A stretch of DNA of 64,000 nucleotides from Burkholderia sp. Bp8992 (GTDB lineage: Bacteria > Pseudomonadota > Gammaproteobacteria > Burkholderiales > Burkholderiaceae). Each line of letters opens with the position of its first letter. Positions within the stretch are counted from its first letter, which is position 1. The DNA lies in NCBI RefSeq assembly GCF_003853705.1, contig NZ_QTQI01000014.1, positions 1-64,000 on the forward strand, given 5' to 3'. The position numbers and the translations under genes are program-made. The notes beneath the pieces were generated by a model. It did not search any database. It was not told where the DNA came from and saw only the letters and a list, made by a program, of their open reading frames with translations. This document shows positions 1 through 8,369 of the stretch, piece after piece.

Positions 1-105
1 GTGACGCTGCTGCACGAGATGGTCAAGCGCGATGCGAAGCGCGGGCTGGCGTCGCTGTGCATCGGCGGCGGGATGGGTGTCGCGCTCGCGGTCGAGCGCG
101 CCTGA
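1..105 (+). CDS. phaA: Acetyl-CoA acetyltransferase (beta-ketothiolase), C-terminal end only
   Basis: The window opens inside this gene; only the last 34 residues and the stop codon are present. The reading frame begins at base 1 and contains the thiolase C-terminal signature, with the motif CIGGGMG that carries the second catalytic cysteine of biosynthetic thiolases. The family condenses two acetyl-CoA to acetoacetyl-CoA, the first step of polyhydroxybutyrate synthesis. The acetoacetyl-CoA reductase gene follows on the same strand about 215 bases downstream, which supports the PhaA reading over a catabolic thiolase, although the rest of the protein cannot be seen. Confidence 0.85.
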   Translation: MTLLHEMVKRDAKRGLASLCIGGGMGVALAVERA

Positions 106-321
106 GCAGGATCTGACGACGCGGTTCGCCGCGGCGCCGGCCGGCGTCGCGGGCGAACCAGGCAGGTTTCGCGCACGACAGGCAGTCAATAACAAGCGCG
201 AGGTTCCGGTGCGTGCCGCGCCCGCGACGCGGGCGGCTGCGCATCGAAGCGGTGGGGCGGCAGCCGGTACGATGCCGCCGCCCCGCATTCATCGATTACT
301 TTTTTGTCGGTAATTTATAGG
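106..321 (+). other. Intergenic region between thiolase and acetoacetyl-CoA reductase
   Basis: These 216 bases separate the thiolase stop from the reductase start and show no convincing reading frame. Just before the reductase there is an AT-rich patch with a short inverted repeat (ATTAC at 295-299, GTAAT at 310-314). The ribosome-binding site of the following gene is weak. The spacing is long for two genes of one operon, so the reductase may have its own promoter. Confidence 0.4.
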
Positions 322-1065
322 ATGACTAAGCGAATTGCAGTTGTGACAGGTGGAATGGGCGGTCTTGGCGAAGCGGTCAGCATCAGGTTGAACGACGCGG
401 GCCACCGGGTAGTCGTCACGTATTCGCCGAACAACGCCGGCGCGGACCGCTGGCTGACCGAGATGCATGCGGCCGGCCGCGAGTTCCATGCGTACCCGGT
501 GGACGTGGCCGATCACGATTCGTGCCAGCAATGCATCGAGAAGATCGTGCGGGACATCGGCCCGGTCGACATTCTCGTGAACAATGCCGGCATCACGCGC
601 GACATGACGCTGCGCAAGCTCGACAAGGTCAACTGGGATGCGGTGATCCGCACGAACCTCGACTCGGTTTTCAACATGACGAAGCCCGTCTGCGAAAGCA
701 TGGTCGAGCGCGGCTGGGGCCGTATCGTCAACATCTCGTCGGTGAACGGCTCGAAGGGTTCGGTCGGCCAGACCAACTATGCGGCCGCGAAAGCCGGCAT
801 GCACGGTTTCACGAAATCGCTCGCGCTCGAGGTCGCGCGCAAGGGCGTGACGGTGAACACCGTGTCGCCGGGCTATCTCGCGACGAAGATGGTGACGGCG
901 ATCCCGCAGGACATCCTCGACTCGAAGATCCTCCCGCAGATTCCGGCGGGCCGGCTCGGCAAGCCCGAGGAAGTCGCGGCGCTGGTCGCGTACCTGTGCT
1001 CGGAGGAGGCCGGCTTCGTGACGGGCTCCAACATCGCGATCAACGGCGGCCAGCACATGCACTGA
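322..1065 (+). CDS. phaB: Acetoacetyl-CoA reductase (PhaB type, SDR family)
   Basis: The 247-residue product matches the usual PhaB length. It has the SDR cofactor motif TGGMGGLG near residue 9, the NNAG motif, the catalytic serine in ISSVNGS and the YxxxK pair in NYAAAKAG. PhaB reduces acetoacetyl-CoA to (R)-3-hydroxybutyryl-CoA with NADPH for polyhydroxybutyrate. I take the ATG at 322 (MTKRIAVVTGG) because PhaB proteins begin this way; a TTG at 304 would add six residues. The upstream thiolase supports the role. No phaR regulator or phaC synthase gene follows, unlike the classical phaCABR cluster, so this may be a second copy. Confidence 0.88.
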   Translation: MTKRIAVVTGGMGGLGEAVSIRLNDAGHRVVVTYSPNNAGADRWLTEMHAAGREFHAYPVDVADHDSCQQCIEKIVRDIGPVDILVNNAGITRDMTLRKLDKVNWDAVIRTNLDSVFNMTKPVCESMVERGWGRIVNISSVNGSKGSVGQTNYAAAKAGMHGFTKSLALEVARKGVTVNTVSPGYLATKMVTAIPQDILDSKILPQIPAGRLGKPEEVAALVAYLCSEEAGFVTGSNIAINGGQHMH

Positions 1066-1174
1066 CGCGCGGCGGCCCGCATGGCGCTCGCGCACGTGCC
1101 GGGCCGCGTTCCCCACTATCCCGTGCCGGGGCGGCGGCAGGCGCGCCGCTTCGGCCTCGCATTCCGGAGAACGC

Positions 1175-1408
1175 ATGGGCGACACCTGGATGGGACTCGC
1201 GATCGGCGGCACGGCACTGGCCGTCGCGCTGACGATGGCGGTCTCGCTCTACTGGCTCGAGCGGCGCCGCGCGCGGCTGCTGCGGAACTTCGATCACCGC
1301 GATTGCTGGCTCGTCGCGTACGGCCGGTGCTTCGCGCGCAGGCCGGCAGGCAGGCACGCCGCATGCGCGGGGCGCGTTGACGCAGGTCCGGCGCGTCGCG
1401 GCCGATGA
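1175..1408 (+). CDS. Small hypothetical membrane protein
   Basis: This 77-residue frame starts at an ATG preceded by GGAGA with good spacing. Residues about 6-27 form one hydrophobic segment followed by the positively charged ERRRAR, as expected for a single-pass inner-membrane protein. The C-terminal half is rich in Arg, Ala and Gly and could be a frame artefact of GC-rich DNA. I do not recognise a family. Only the start signal and the membrane segment support it. Confidence 0.4.
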   Translation: MGDTWMGLAIGGTALAVALTMAVSLYWLERRRARLLRNFDHRDCWLVAYGRCFARRPAGRHAACAGRVDAGPARRGR

Positions 1409-1458
1409 TTCATCACGCCCTGCGCGCATGCCTCAGGCGATGCGCGCGGGAGGCGTGA

Positions 1459-1749
1459 TCAATCGCTCTTGCCGGCCGACTCGCCCGAGTCGTTCTTGTG
1501 GAAGATCCGCTTTGTCGTGCGCTTGGTGGCATCCCAGCCTTCGCGCGACGCATGCGCGACGCCGTGCCCGACCGCCTTCGCGGCGCTCGCGGTCGCGTGG
1601 CCGAAGCTGCGTGCCGCTTCACCCGTCTTGTGCGCGGCTTCCTTCGAATCGCGCTTGATGTCCTGCTTCACTTCCGACATGTCCGCGTGCGCGATCGGGC
1701 TGATCAGCGCCAGAACGAGCGCGGTGCCAATGAACTGACGAACTTTCAC
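1459..1749 (-). CDS. Small exported hypothetical protein
   Basis: The 96-residue product begins with a clear Sec signal peptide (MKVRQFIGTALVLALISPIAHA), with likely cleavage after AHA. The mature part is short, highly charged and rich in Ala, Lys and His, with repeated KR/KD/AAHK-like units that suggest an amphipathic helix. It probably acts in the periplasm; the function is unknown. It lies on the same strand as the pigment cluster and only 27 bases after that cluster's last gene, so it could be co-transcribed, but nothing in its sequence links it to the pathway. Confidence 0.7.
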   Translation of the reverse strand: MKVRQFIGTALVLALISPIAHADMSEVKQDIKRDSKEAAHKTGEAARSFGHATASAAKAVGHGVAHASREGWDATKRTTKRIFHKNDSGESAGKSD

Positions 1750-1776
1750 GACCTGGTTTCCTTGGGGTTGGCCTCT

Positions 1777-2283
1777 TCAGCGAGGATTCGTGGTGCCGGC
1801 AGGCGCCGGTTGAAACGCGCCGGCGGCCGATGCGTCGAGCATCACCGCGGCGCGGCCGGACAGCAACAGACGATCGCCGCAGCGCAGCGTGAAGCCGTAC
1901 AGCACGGAGCGGCCGTCGCCGCTCATGCGTTCCGCGTCGACGACGAGCGGCGGCTCGAACGTGTCGAGCCGCTCGACGAACGCGTCGACGTTGCGCACGC
2001 TCGCGAGATAACCGGCGCGCGGACGCTCCTCGTGCGCACCGAGCAGCGCACCGTGTACGGCCATCGCCTGCGCCGCATATTCGATGCCGCAGACCGACGC
2101 GAGCCGGCCGTGCGCGCGCAGCGGGTTGTGCGGATCGCGATGACTCGTCGCCGTGCAGCGGATCCGTTCGGTATCCCATGCATCGACCGTATCGAGCAGG
2201 CACATCGCGCCGCCGTGCGGAATGTGCGCGGCGATCCATGCGTGGTCGAGCGGCGGCGCAAGCGGGCGCGTGGTGGTCGTCAT
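1777..2283 (-). CDS. Hotdog-fold 3-hydroxyacyl-ACP dehydratase-like protein (aryl-polyene cluster)
   Basis: The 168-residue protein has the layout of the FabZ/FabA-like dehydratases found in aryl-polyene clusters: IPHGGAMCLLD near residue 20 and CGIEYAAQAMAVHG near residue 65. The His in HGG and the Glu in IEYAAQ fit the usual hotdog catalytic pair. Its likely job is to dehydrate 3-hydroxyacyl-ACP intermediates so that conjugated double bonds accumulate. The start overlaps the stop of the upstream gene (ATGA at 2280-2283), which implies translational coupling in the minus-strand arm. Counterparts are called ApeP in enterobacteria; I infer the role by family and context. Confidence 0.82.
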   Translation of the reverse strand: MTTTTRPLAPPLDHAWIAAHIPHGGAMCLLDTVDAWDTERIRCTATSHRDPHNPLRAHGRLASVCGIEYAAQAMAVHGALLGAHEERPRAGYLASVRNVDAFVERLDTFEPPLVVDAERMSGDGRSVLYGFTLRCGDRLLLSGRAAVMLDASAAGAFQPAPAGTTNPR

Positions 2284-3095
2284 GCGCGCTCCGCGACGGG
2301 TGCAGGCATCGCGACGTCGACCTGCACGCGCGCATCGTCCAGGTAATCGAGCACGATGCGCGTCGAATGCCGCGTCGCGAGTGCGTCGAGCAACGGCAGC
2401 ACGCGCGCGGCCGGATTGCCGGCGCGCAGCGCGTCGAGTTCCGCATTCGCGAGTGTCGTCGCGGGGGCGTCGGTGAGCTGTACGTCGATGCGGGCGAGCG
2501 TGCGTTCGCTCGCATCGGGCGCGAGCACGAGTGCGACGCCGAATGCATCGTCGATCGGCCGCACCGCGCGCAGCGGTTCCGGATAGTCGGTGTCGTACGC
2601 GACCAGCAGCGTCGGCACGCGGTCGACGACGACCTGGCACAGGCTCTCGAGCAGGCCCGCGGCGAAGCTGCCGTCGTGCGCGCACAGCACGTTCGACGTC
2701 GCCATCGCGCGGGTCGCGATGCTCCAGTAGCCGGCCGGCGCGTTGTGCACGGAGTTGTGGAAACGGGTCGGCGACAGCTGGCGATCGTCGCCGGCCAGCG
2801 TTTCGCAGATCGCGTGGCAATTCTGGCCGTCGCCGCCGGATGCGCTGAACACGGTCGCGAGCGTCGCGGCATCGCGACCGCTCGCGGCCACCGCCTGGTG
2901 GCCAACCGCGAGCGCCGTGCGCACGACGGGCCCCGTGCGGCGCCGCTCGGCCGACGGCAGCCCGGCCGGCGGCGGCAGCTCGGTGCGGGCAGGGGCATAG
3001 GGCACGCGGCCCGCGAGCACGTCGGCCGCATGCGGCCAGTCGTTCAATCCGGGCCCGACGAGGCCGATGCTTTCGATGAAGGCGGTAAGTGTCAT
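2280..3095 (-). CDS. Truncated beta-ketoacyl synthase-like protein (chain-length-factor-type partner)
   Basis: The 271-residue product matches the beta-ketoacyl synthase N-terminal-like family (Pfam PF13723), about two thirds the length of a true ketosynthase. It ends before the region that would carry the two catalytic histidines, and it lacks a canonical active-site cysteine motif, having SNVLCAHDGS instead. Such half proteins are standard in aryl-polyene clusters, where a KS-like partner pairs with the full ketosynthase and influences chain length. It sits directly after the full ketosynthase gene (8-base gap), supporting a heterodimer. No enzymatic activity of its own should be assumed. 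Confidence 0.8.
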   Translation of the reverse strand: MTLTAFIESIGLVGPGLNDWPHAADVLAGRVPYAPARTELPPPAGLPSAERRRTGPVVRTALAVGHQAVAASGRDAATLATVFSASGGDGQNCHAICETLAGDDRQLSPTRFHNSVHNAPAGYWSIATRAMATSNVLCAHDGSFAAGLLESLCQVVVDRVPTLLVAYDTDYPEPLRAVRPIDDAFGVALVLAPDASERTLARIDVQLTDAPATTLANAELDALRAGNPAARVLPLLDALATRHSTRIVLDYLDDARVQVDVAMPAPVAERA

Positions 3096-3103
3096 GACGG
3101 GCC

Positions 3104-4315
3104 TCAGCGGCTGGCGTGATCGGCGCGGCCGAGGATCAGGCTGCAATTCGTGCCGCCGAAGCCGAACGAATTGGACAGGACGGCGCGCACGCGCGTGTCG
3201 CGGCTCGCGAGCACGTAGTCGGCGACGAGTGCCGGGTCGGGTTGCGTCGTGTTGACGCCGGCCGGCACGAACTGGTCGCGCAGCGCGAGCGCGGCGACGA
3301 CGGCTTCGAGCGCGCCGGCCGCGCCGAGCGTATGGCCGGTCGCGCCCTTCGTCGAGCTGCACGGCGTGCTGGCGAACAGCGCGCCGATTGCACGGCTTTC
3401 GGCTGCGTCGTTGCTCGGCGTCGCGGTGCCGTGCAGGTTCACGTAGTCGATGTCGTGCGCGCCGAGGCCGGCGGACGCGAGCGCCTGCTCGATCGCCGTG
3501 CGCGCGCCGAGCCCTTCCGGATGCGGCGACGACATGTGATGTGCGTCGCTCGATTCGCCGATGCCGAGCAGCAGGATCGCGTCGTCGTCGAGCGCGGCGG
3601 GCGGCTCGGGCAGGCGCTCGACGAGCGCGAACGCGGCGGCCTCGCCGATCGAGATGCCGTCGCGTGCGACGTCGAACGGCCGGCACGGCCGGCGCGACAG
3701 CAGTTCGAGCGAATTGAAGCCGTACAGCGTCGTCAGGCACAGCGAATCGACGCCGCCAACGACCGCCGCATCGATCAGCCCGGCCTCGATCATGCGCCGT
3801 GCGGAGCCGAACACCTTCGCGCCGGACGAACACGCGGACGAGACCGCCATCGCCGGCCCGCGCAACGCGAAATACGCACGCACGAACGCAGCCGGCGAAT
3901 ACGGGTTGTGCGTCTGCGCATAGCGGAAGCCGGCCGGCAGCGCGCCGCTGGCCGGATCGCGCCGCTGGTACGCGTGCTCGGTTTCAAGGATGCCGGCCGT
4001 GCTCGTGCCGATGAACACGCCGACGCGTGCCGCGCCGTAGCGCGCGACGGCCGCGGCGACGGCGGTGTCGAAGCCGTCCTGCGTCAGGCCGAGCTGCGCG
4101 AGGCGGTTGTTGCGGCATTCGAAGTCGGCGAGATCGTTGCGCACGGGTTGCGCGTCGACGCCGTCCACCGCGCCGATCCACGTGTCGAGGTCCGCGCGCT
4201 CGAAGTTGCACGGCGTCAGCCCGCCGCGAGCGTGGCGCAGCGCGTCGCGGGTCGCGTCGAGGCCGCGGCCGATGCAGCTGGTGGCGGTGAAGTGCGAGAG
4301 CAGGAGAGGTTTCAC
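3104..4315 (-). CDS. Beta-ketoacyl-ACP synthase of the aryl-polyene cluster (FabF-like)
   Basis: The 403-residue protein is a complete condensing enzyme. The nucleophile Cys162 lies in SSACSSGA, and the two histidines are His295 in LHGTATP and His328 in KGATGHTLGAAGA; the C-terminal SNSFGFGGTN motif is also intact. It would extend the aryl-primed chain with malonyl-ACP. It is followed within 8 bases by the truncated KS-like partner and preceded by a 63-base gap to the deacetylase gene. FabF-like enzymes also serve primary fatty-acid synthesis, but the cluster context points to polyene formation. Confidence 0.87.
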   Translation of the reverse strand: MKPLLLSHFTATSCIGRGLDATRDALRHARGGLTPCNFERADLDTWIGAVDGVDAQPVRNDLADFECRNNRLAQLGLTQDGFDTAVAAAVARYGAARVGVFIGTSTAGILETEHAYQRRDPASGALPAGFRYAQTHNPYSPAAFVRAYFALRGPAMAVSSACSSGAKVFGSARRMIEAGLIDAAVVGGVDSLCLTTLYGFNSLELLSRRPCRPFDVARDGISIGEAAAFALVERLPEPPAALDDDAILLLGIGESSDAHHMSSPHPEGLGARTAIEQALASAGLGAHDIDYVNLHGTATPSNDAAESRAIGALFASTPCSSTKGATGHTLGAAGALEAVVAALALRDQFVPAGVNTTQPDPALVADYVLASRDTRVRAVLSNSFGFGGTNCSLILGRADHASR

Positions 4316-4378
4316 GAGGGTCGCATCCGGTGGCCGGAACGGGCGCCGCAGCAGGGCTGGCGAGCGCGCCGTTCGAGG

Positions 4379-5272
4379 TCAGATTTTATCAAACGGGGGT
4401 GCCGAACCGCCCGACTGGCCCGGCTGGCCGGGCGGTTCGGGCGCGAGCGCCGCGCGCAGCGTGGTCCAGTGCAGCTGCGCATCGGCGGCTGCACGCAACA
4501 CCGCCTGCAGCACGTCGAGCACGACCGGTTCGCCGCGCGCATCGCGTGCCGCGTGACCGTCGTGCACCAGCAGGATGTCGCGCGCGTCGAGTCCGTGCAG
4601 CAGGCGGCGCGTGACGGTCGCGGCATCGCGCGCGCGCGTGTCGAAGCCGCGCCGCGTCCAGCTGGCGAGCTGCAGGCCGAGTTCGCACAGCACCGGTTCG
4701 AGAAACGGATTGCGCAGTCCGGCCGGCGCACGGAAGAACAGCGGGCGCGTGCCGGCGATCTCGGTCAGCGTCTGCTGCGCGGTCGCGATCTCGCGCCGCA
4801 GCGCGGCGGGCCCCGACAGCGAGAACGTATGCCGGTGTCGCTGGCTGTGATTCTCGATCGCATGGCCGCGCGCGACGATCGCCTCGATCCACTGCGGATG
4901 ACGGCGCGCGAGATCGCCGATGCAGAAGAACGTCGCACGCGCGTCGTGACGGTCGAGCAGGTCGAGCACGCGCGGCGTGACGTCCGGGTCGGGGCCGTCG
5001 TCGATCGTCAGTGCGATCTTGCGGCCGGTGCCCGCCGGCAGGCGCGTCCAGTTCGGGCCGAGCAGCACGCTGCGCGGCCACAGCCCGGCGGCCGTCAGCG
5101 CGAGATGCGACGCGACCACGCCGCCGACGGCCCACGGCCACGTGGCCGGTTGCGCGACGACGGCGGCCGCCGCACCCGCATGCAGCACGGCCGTCCCCGC
5201 GATCAGCGGCGTCGGTTTCCAGCGGCGCATCTCGCCGGCCGGATGCGATGGAATGGACGACGGCGCGTTCAT
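4379..5272 (-). CDS. Polysaccharide deacetylase family protein (carbohydrate esterase 4)
   Basis: The 297-residue protein has one or two N-terminal hydrophobic segments (about residues 22-65) and then a NodB-type domain. Visible motifs are TIDDGPD, with the catalytic and metal-binding aspartates, NHSQRH, with the metal-binding His pair, and RAPAG. The family removes N-acetyl groups from sugars. The ATG at 5270-5272 overlaps the exporter stop (ATGA). Such a gene is not a core part of well-studied aryl-polyene loci, so it may tailor an amino-sugar head group on the polyene lipid. This substrate is inference. Confidence 0.82.
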   Translation of the reverse strand: MNAPSSIPSHPAGEMRRWKPTPLIAGTAVLHAGAAAAVVAQPATWPWAVGGVVASHLALTAAGLWPRSVLLGPNWTRLPAGTGRKIALTIDDGPDPDVTPRVLDLLDRHDARATFFCIGDLARRHPQWIEAIVARGHAIENHSQRHRHTFSLSGPAALRREIATAQQTLTEIAGTRPLFFRAPAGLRNPFLEPVLCELGLQLASWTRRGFDTRARDAATVTRRLLHGLDARDILLVHDGHAARDARGEPVVLDVLQAVLRAAADAQLHWTTLRAALAPEPPGQPGQSGGSAPPFDKI

Positions 5273-7734
5273 GCCGGACTCCGTCGATGACGCTCGCCGG
5301 GCGCCGCCGCACGCGGCGCGAGAATCGCCGCGAATGCGAGCGCGAGCATCGCGCCGGGGCCGACGGTCAGCCCGAAGGTTTCGAGCAGCGGCACGCGCGA
5401 CAGCGCGAGCAGCCCGAAGCCGGCGACGGTCGCGAGGTTCGCGATCAGCAGCGACACGAGCGTGCAGGGCGTCACGGGCTGCGCGTCGTCGCGCTTGCAG
5501 AAGAACAGCGCGTAGTTCGAGCCGACCGCGACGATCAGCAGCATCCCGACGAGGTGCAGGATCGTCAGCTGCACGCCGGCCAGCGCGAAGCCGGCCGTCA
5601 CCACCAGCACGGCCGCGACGAGCGGCGCGAGCGCACGCACGGCCAGGCGCGGTGAACGCAGCGCGACCAGCATCAGCACGGCGATCGCGGCAAACCCTGC
5701 GAGCGACAGCCGGATGTCCTCGTGCACGTAGCTCACGTACAGGCGATCGGCTTCGGCCTTCATGTCGACGAACAGCGCATCGGGCACGCCCGCGCGCTCG
5801 ACGGCCGCGCGAATCGGCGTGGCATCGAGGCCGGACGCCGGCGGTGCGGTGCGCGCGGCATCCGGCGCGCGCAGCGACAGCATCGCGCTCCAGCGGCCGT
5901 CGCGTTCGGTCAGCAGCGCATCGACGGCGAGCGCCATCGACGTGCCGCGCAGGTCCGCGCGCGTCAGCAGCGGGGCGTGGCGCGCGGCATCGACGTCGGC
6001 GACGAACGGCGCGAACAGGTCGGGCTTCACCGCGATCGGCTGGTTCGCGACGGCGTCGCGCATCCGGGCGGCGAGCACGTTCGCATCCGGCAGGCTCGCG
6101 ATGCGCGTGCGCTGCGCGGCGTCGCTCGGCAGGTAGCGCGCGGGGCTTTCGAAACCGGCGAGCGCACCCTGGTCGACGAGCGGCTGCAACTGCGCGGCCA
6201 CTTTCTCCGCGCCTTCGAGCGCGGCTTGTTCGGTCGGCGCGGCAATCACGACGAGGTAGCGCACGTCGGGCGCGCCGACGTCGGCGCGCAGCCGCGCGTC
6301 GAGTGCCTGCGCCTGCGCCGGCACGGGGCTGAGCGCGGCGAGCTCGCGGCTCCACAGCGCGTCGCGATGCAGGACGAGCGTCACGATCGCGGCGACCACG
6401 AGCACGGCAAGCGGCCAGCGCAGCCGCGGCGCGGCATCGGCCGCGCGTGCAAGCACCGCGCCGATGCGCGACACATCGCGGATCGCGACCTGCTCGCCGC
6501 GCAGGTGCGGCAGCACGAAGCGCGTGACGAGCGCGGCGGCCGTCAGCCCGACGATCGAATACAGTCCGAGCTGCACGAGGCCCGGGAATCCGGAGAACAG
6601 CATCGACGCGAAACCGCACACGGACGTCAGCACGCCGAGCCGGATCGTCGGCCAGTACGCGGCGACCCAGGCGCGCGTCGCATCGCCCGGGCGCGTGGTG
6701 CCGCGCGTGCCGGCCTGCGCCGACTGCACGAACAGGTAGATCGAATAGTCGACGGCTTCGCCGATCAGCGTCGTGCCGAAGCCGAGCGTGAGCCCGTGGA
6801 CCGTGCCGAACGCGATGCCGACCGCCGCGATCCCGGCCGCGATGCCCGTCAGCACCGGCAGCAGCCCGAGCGCGAGCGTGCGCGGCGAACGGTACAGCGT
6901 CAGCAGCAGCGCGACGATCAGTACGACGCTCGCCGTCGACAGGCGCTCGACGTCGTGCCGGATCGTGTCGCGCGTGTCGACCGAGAACACGCCTGGGCCG
7001 GTCATCGCGAGCGCCGTCGCGGCCGCATTCGGCGTGGCCTGCTGCGCTGCGGCGAACGCGCGGCGCACCGTGTCGATCGCGCGTGCCTGCGCGTCGGTAT
7101 CGGAGCCGGCGGCGGCCGTCTGCACGACGAGCACCGCGCGCGCGCCGTCGCGCGATGCCCACACGCCGTCGCGGCTCGCCGGCTGGGCCGCGCTGTCGAG
7201 CTGGTCGACGAGCGCGCTGACTTCGCCGGTCGGGTCGTGCGGCAGCATCGCCTTGGCGACGAGGCCGGCCGACGAACTCAGCAGGTCGAGGCTGTCGCCG
7301 AGCGCCTGGTGCAGGCCGTCGGCGCTGAAGCGCTGCGGCGTGACGGCCGGGCTCAGCAGGTAGCGGTGATCGAACACGAATTGCCGGTCGCGCGCGTCGT
7401 TCGCGGCTTCGCCGTTGTGCACGGCCGCGAATTGCGGATCGGTGCGAAGTGCGCCGGCGACGCGCCGCGACAGGGCGGCGCGGGTGGCCGCATCGCCGCC
7501 GTCGATCGCGACGAGGATCAGCCGCGACACGATGCCGTCGCGCAACTGGTCGACGAGCACGCGCTGCCCGGCGCTCGGCGAACCCGGCAGGAATGCGGAC
7601 AGGTCGGCCGTGAAGTGCGCGCGCCCGATCGCGACGCCGCACGCGACGAGCGCGAGCAGCCACACGAGCACCGCACGCTGCCGCCATGCGTGCAGGCGGC
7701 GAGCGACGGGGGAGGGGCGCGTGCGTTCGTCCAT
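5269..7734 (-). CDS. MMPL/RND-superfamily exporter of the aryl-polyene cluster
   Basis: The 821-residue protein has the two-fold RND layout: an N-terminal membrane helix (about residues 21-37), a large periplasmic loop, a helix bundle from about 265, a second loop and a second bundle. The first half has the charged motif IGEAVDYS with Asp329. The matching place in the second half reads VGSNYALFF, with Asn where many relatives have Asp. The family exports lipids and lipid-linked products using the proton gradient. Its gene is coupled to the LolA-like gene upstream (1-base overlap) and the deacetylase downstream, so it most likely moves the polyene lipid across the inner membrane. Confidence 0.86.
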   Translation of the reverse strand: MDERTRPSPVARRLHAWRQRAVLVWLLALVACGVAIGRAHFTADLSAFLPGSPSAGQRVLVDQLRDGIVSRLILVAIDGGDAATRAALSRRVAGALRTDPQFAAVHNGEAANDARDRQFVFDHRYLLSPAVTPQRFSADGLHQALGDSLDLLSSSAGLVAKAMLPHDPTGEVSALVDQLDSAAQPASRDGVWASRDGARAVLVVQTAAAGSDTDAQARAIDTVRRAFAAAQQATPNAAATALAMTGPGVFSVDTRDTIRHDVERLSTASVVLIVALLLTLYRSPRTLALGLLPVLTGIAAGIAAVGIAFGTVHGLTLGFGTTLIGEAVDYSIYLFVQSAQAGTRGTTRPGDATRAWVAAYWPTIRLGVLTSVCGFASMLFSGFPGLVQLGLYSIVGLTAAALVTRFVLPHLRGEQVAIRDVSRIGAVLARAADAAPRLRWPLAVLVVAAIVTLVLHRDALWSRELAALSPVPAQAQALDARLRADVGAPDVRYLVVIAAPTEQAALEGAEKVAAQLQPLVDQGALAGFESPARYLPSDAAQRTRIASLPDANVLAARMRDAVANQPIAVKPDLFAPFVADVDAARHAPLLTRADLRGTSMALAVDALLTERDGRWSAMLSLRAPDAARTAPPASGLDATPIRAAVERAGVPDALFVDMKAEADRLYVSYVHEDIRLSLAGFAAIAVLMLVALRSPRLAVRALAPLVAAVLVVTAGFALAGVQLTILHLVGMLLIVAVGSNYALFFCKRDDAQPVTPCTLVSLLIANLATVAGFGLLALSRVPLLETFGLTVGPGAMLALAFAAILAPRAAAPGERHRRSPA

Positions 7735-8369
7735 CAGTTCGGGCTCGCGGCGACGGGTTGCAGGCGCATCACCGAATGATCGCCGTCGGCCTGCCGGATC
7801 GCGACGCTGCGCAATACGTCGCGCGTGCCGTCGAGCGTGATCGTGCTGACGACCTTCAGCATCCGCGAGTCGAGCGGCGTGAGCGTCAGCGTCCAGTCGT
7901 CGCCGCGCCCGGACAGCGCGACCTTGTACACCTGCTCGAGCGCGAACCGGTTGCCGGCGAGCGTCGCGCGGATGCTGTCGATGAACGCGCCGAGTTCCGG
8001 ATAGCGCGCGAGCGCGAGCGTGAACTTGCGGTTGTTGCGCTCGACCGTGAGCATGTCGCCGTCGACGACGAGGTGTTCGGGCTTCGGGCTCAGCGTGTGC
8101 TTTTCGAGATGATCGGGCGCGACGAACACGAGCTCGCCGGACGATTCGACCGGCTGCGTGGCGATCGACAGGTATTTCGTCTCGGTGAACGTCGCGCGTC
8201 CCGACTTGTGCTGCGCGAGCGTCGACATCAGCCGGTCGAGGTTCCATGCCGGTGCCGTATCGGCCGCGTGCGCGGGCACGGCCAGCGCGATCGCGGCGGC
8301 GGTGGCGGCGAGCAGGCGGGCGGCGCGGTGCAGCGCGAATGGAAGCGGAAGGCGGCGAGCGGCGGTCAT
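7734..8369 (-). CDS. LolA-like outer-membrane lipoprotein carrier protein
   Basis: The 211-residue product has a signal peptide (hydrophobic stretch about residues 17-32, cleavage after AHA) and then a LolA/LolB-like beta-sheet domain. The stretches FTETKYLSIATQPVESSGEL and NGDML-like VDGDMLTVERNN are typical of LolA relatives in aryl-polyene clusters. It probably carries the lipid-linked product, or a lipoprotein partner, through the periplasm. It is distinct from the housekeeping LolA. The gene overlaps the acyltransferase upstream by four bases and the exporter downstream by one base. Confidence 0.82.
   Translation of the reverse strand: MTAARRLPLPFALHRAARLLAATAAAIALAVPAHAADTAPAWNLDRLMSTLAQHKSGRATFTETKYLSIATQPVESSGELVFVAPDHLEKHTLSPKPEHLVVDGDMLTVERNNRKFTLALARYPELGAFIDSIRATLAGNRFALEQVYKVALSGRGDDWTLTLTPLDSRMLKVVSTITLDGTRDVLRSVAIRQADGDHSVMRLQPVAASPN

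Noticed and set aside
289-1212. Long minus-strand frame opposite the acetoacetyl-CoA reductase gene
   Set aside because: It is Arg/Val/His-rich, has no family match and covers an SDR gene with all its motifs on the other strand; typical shadow of high-GC coding DNA.
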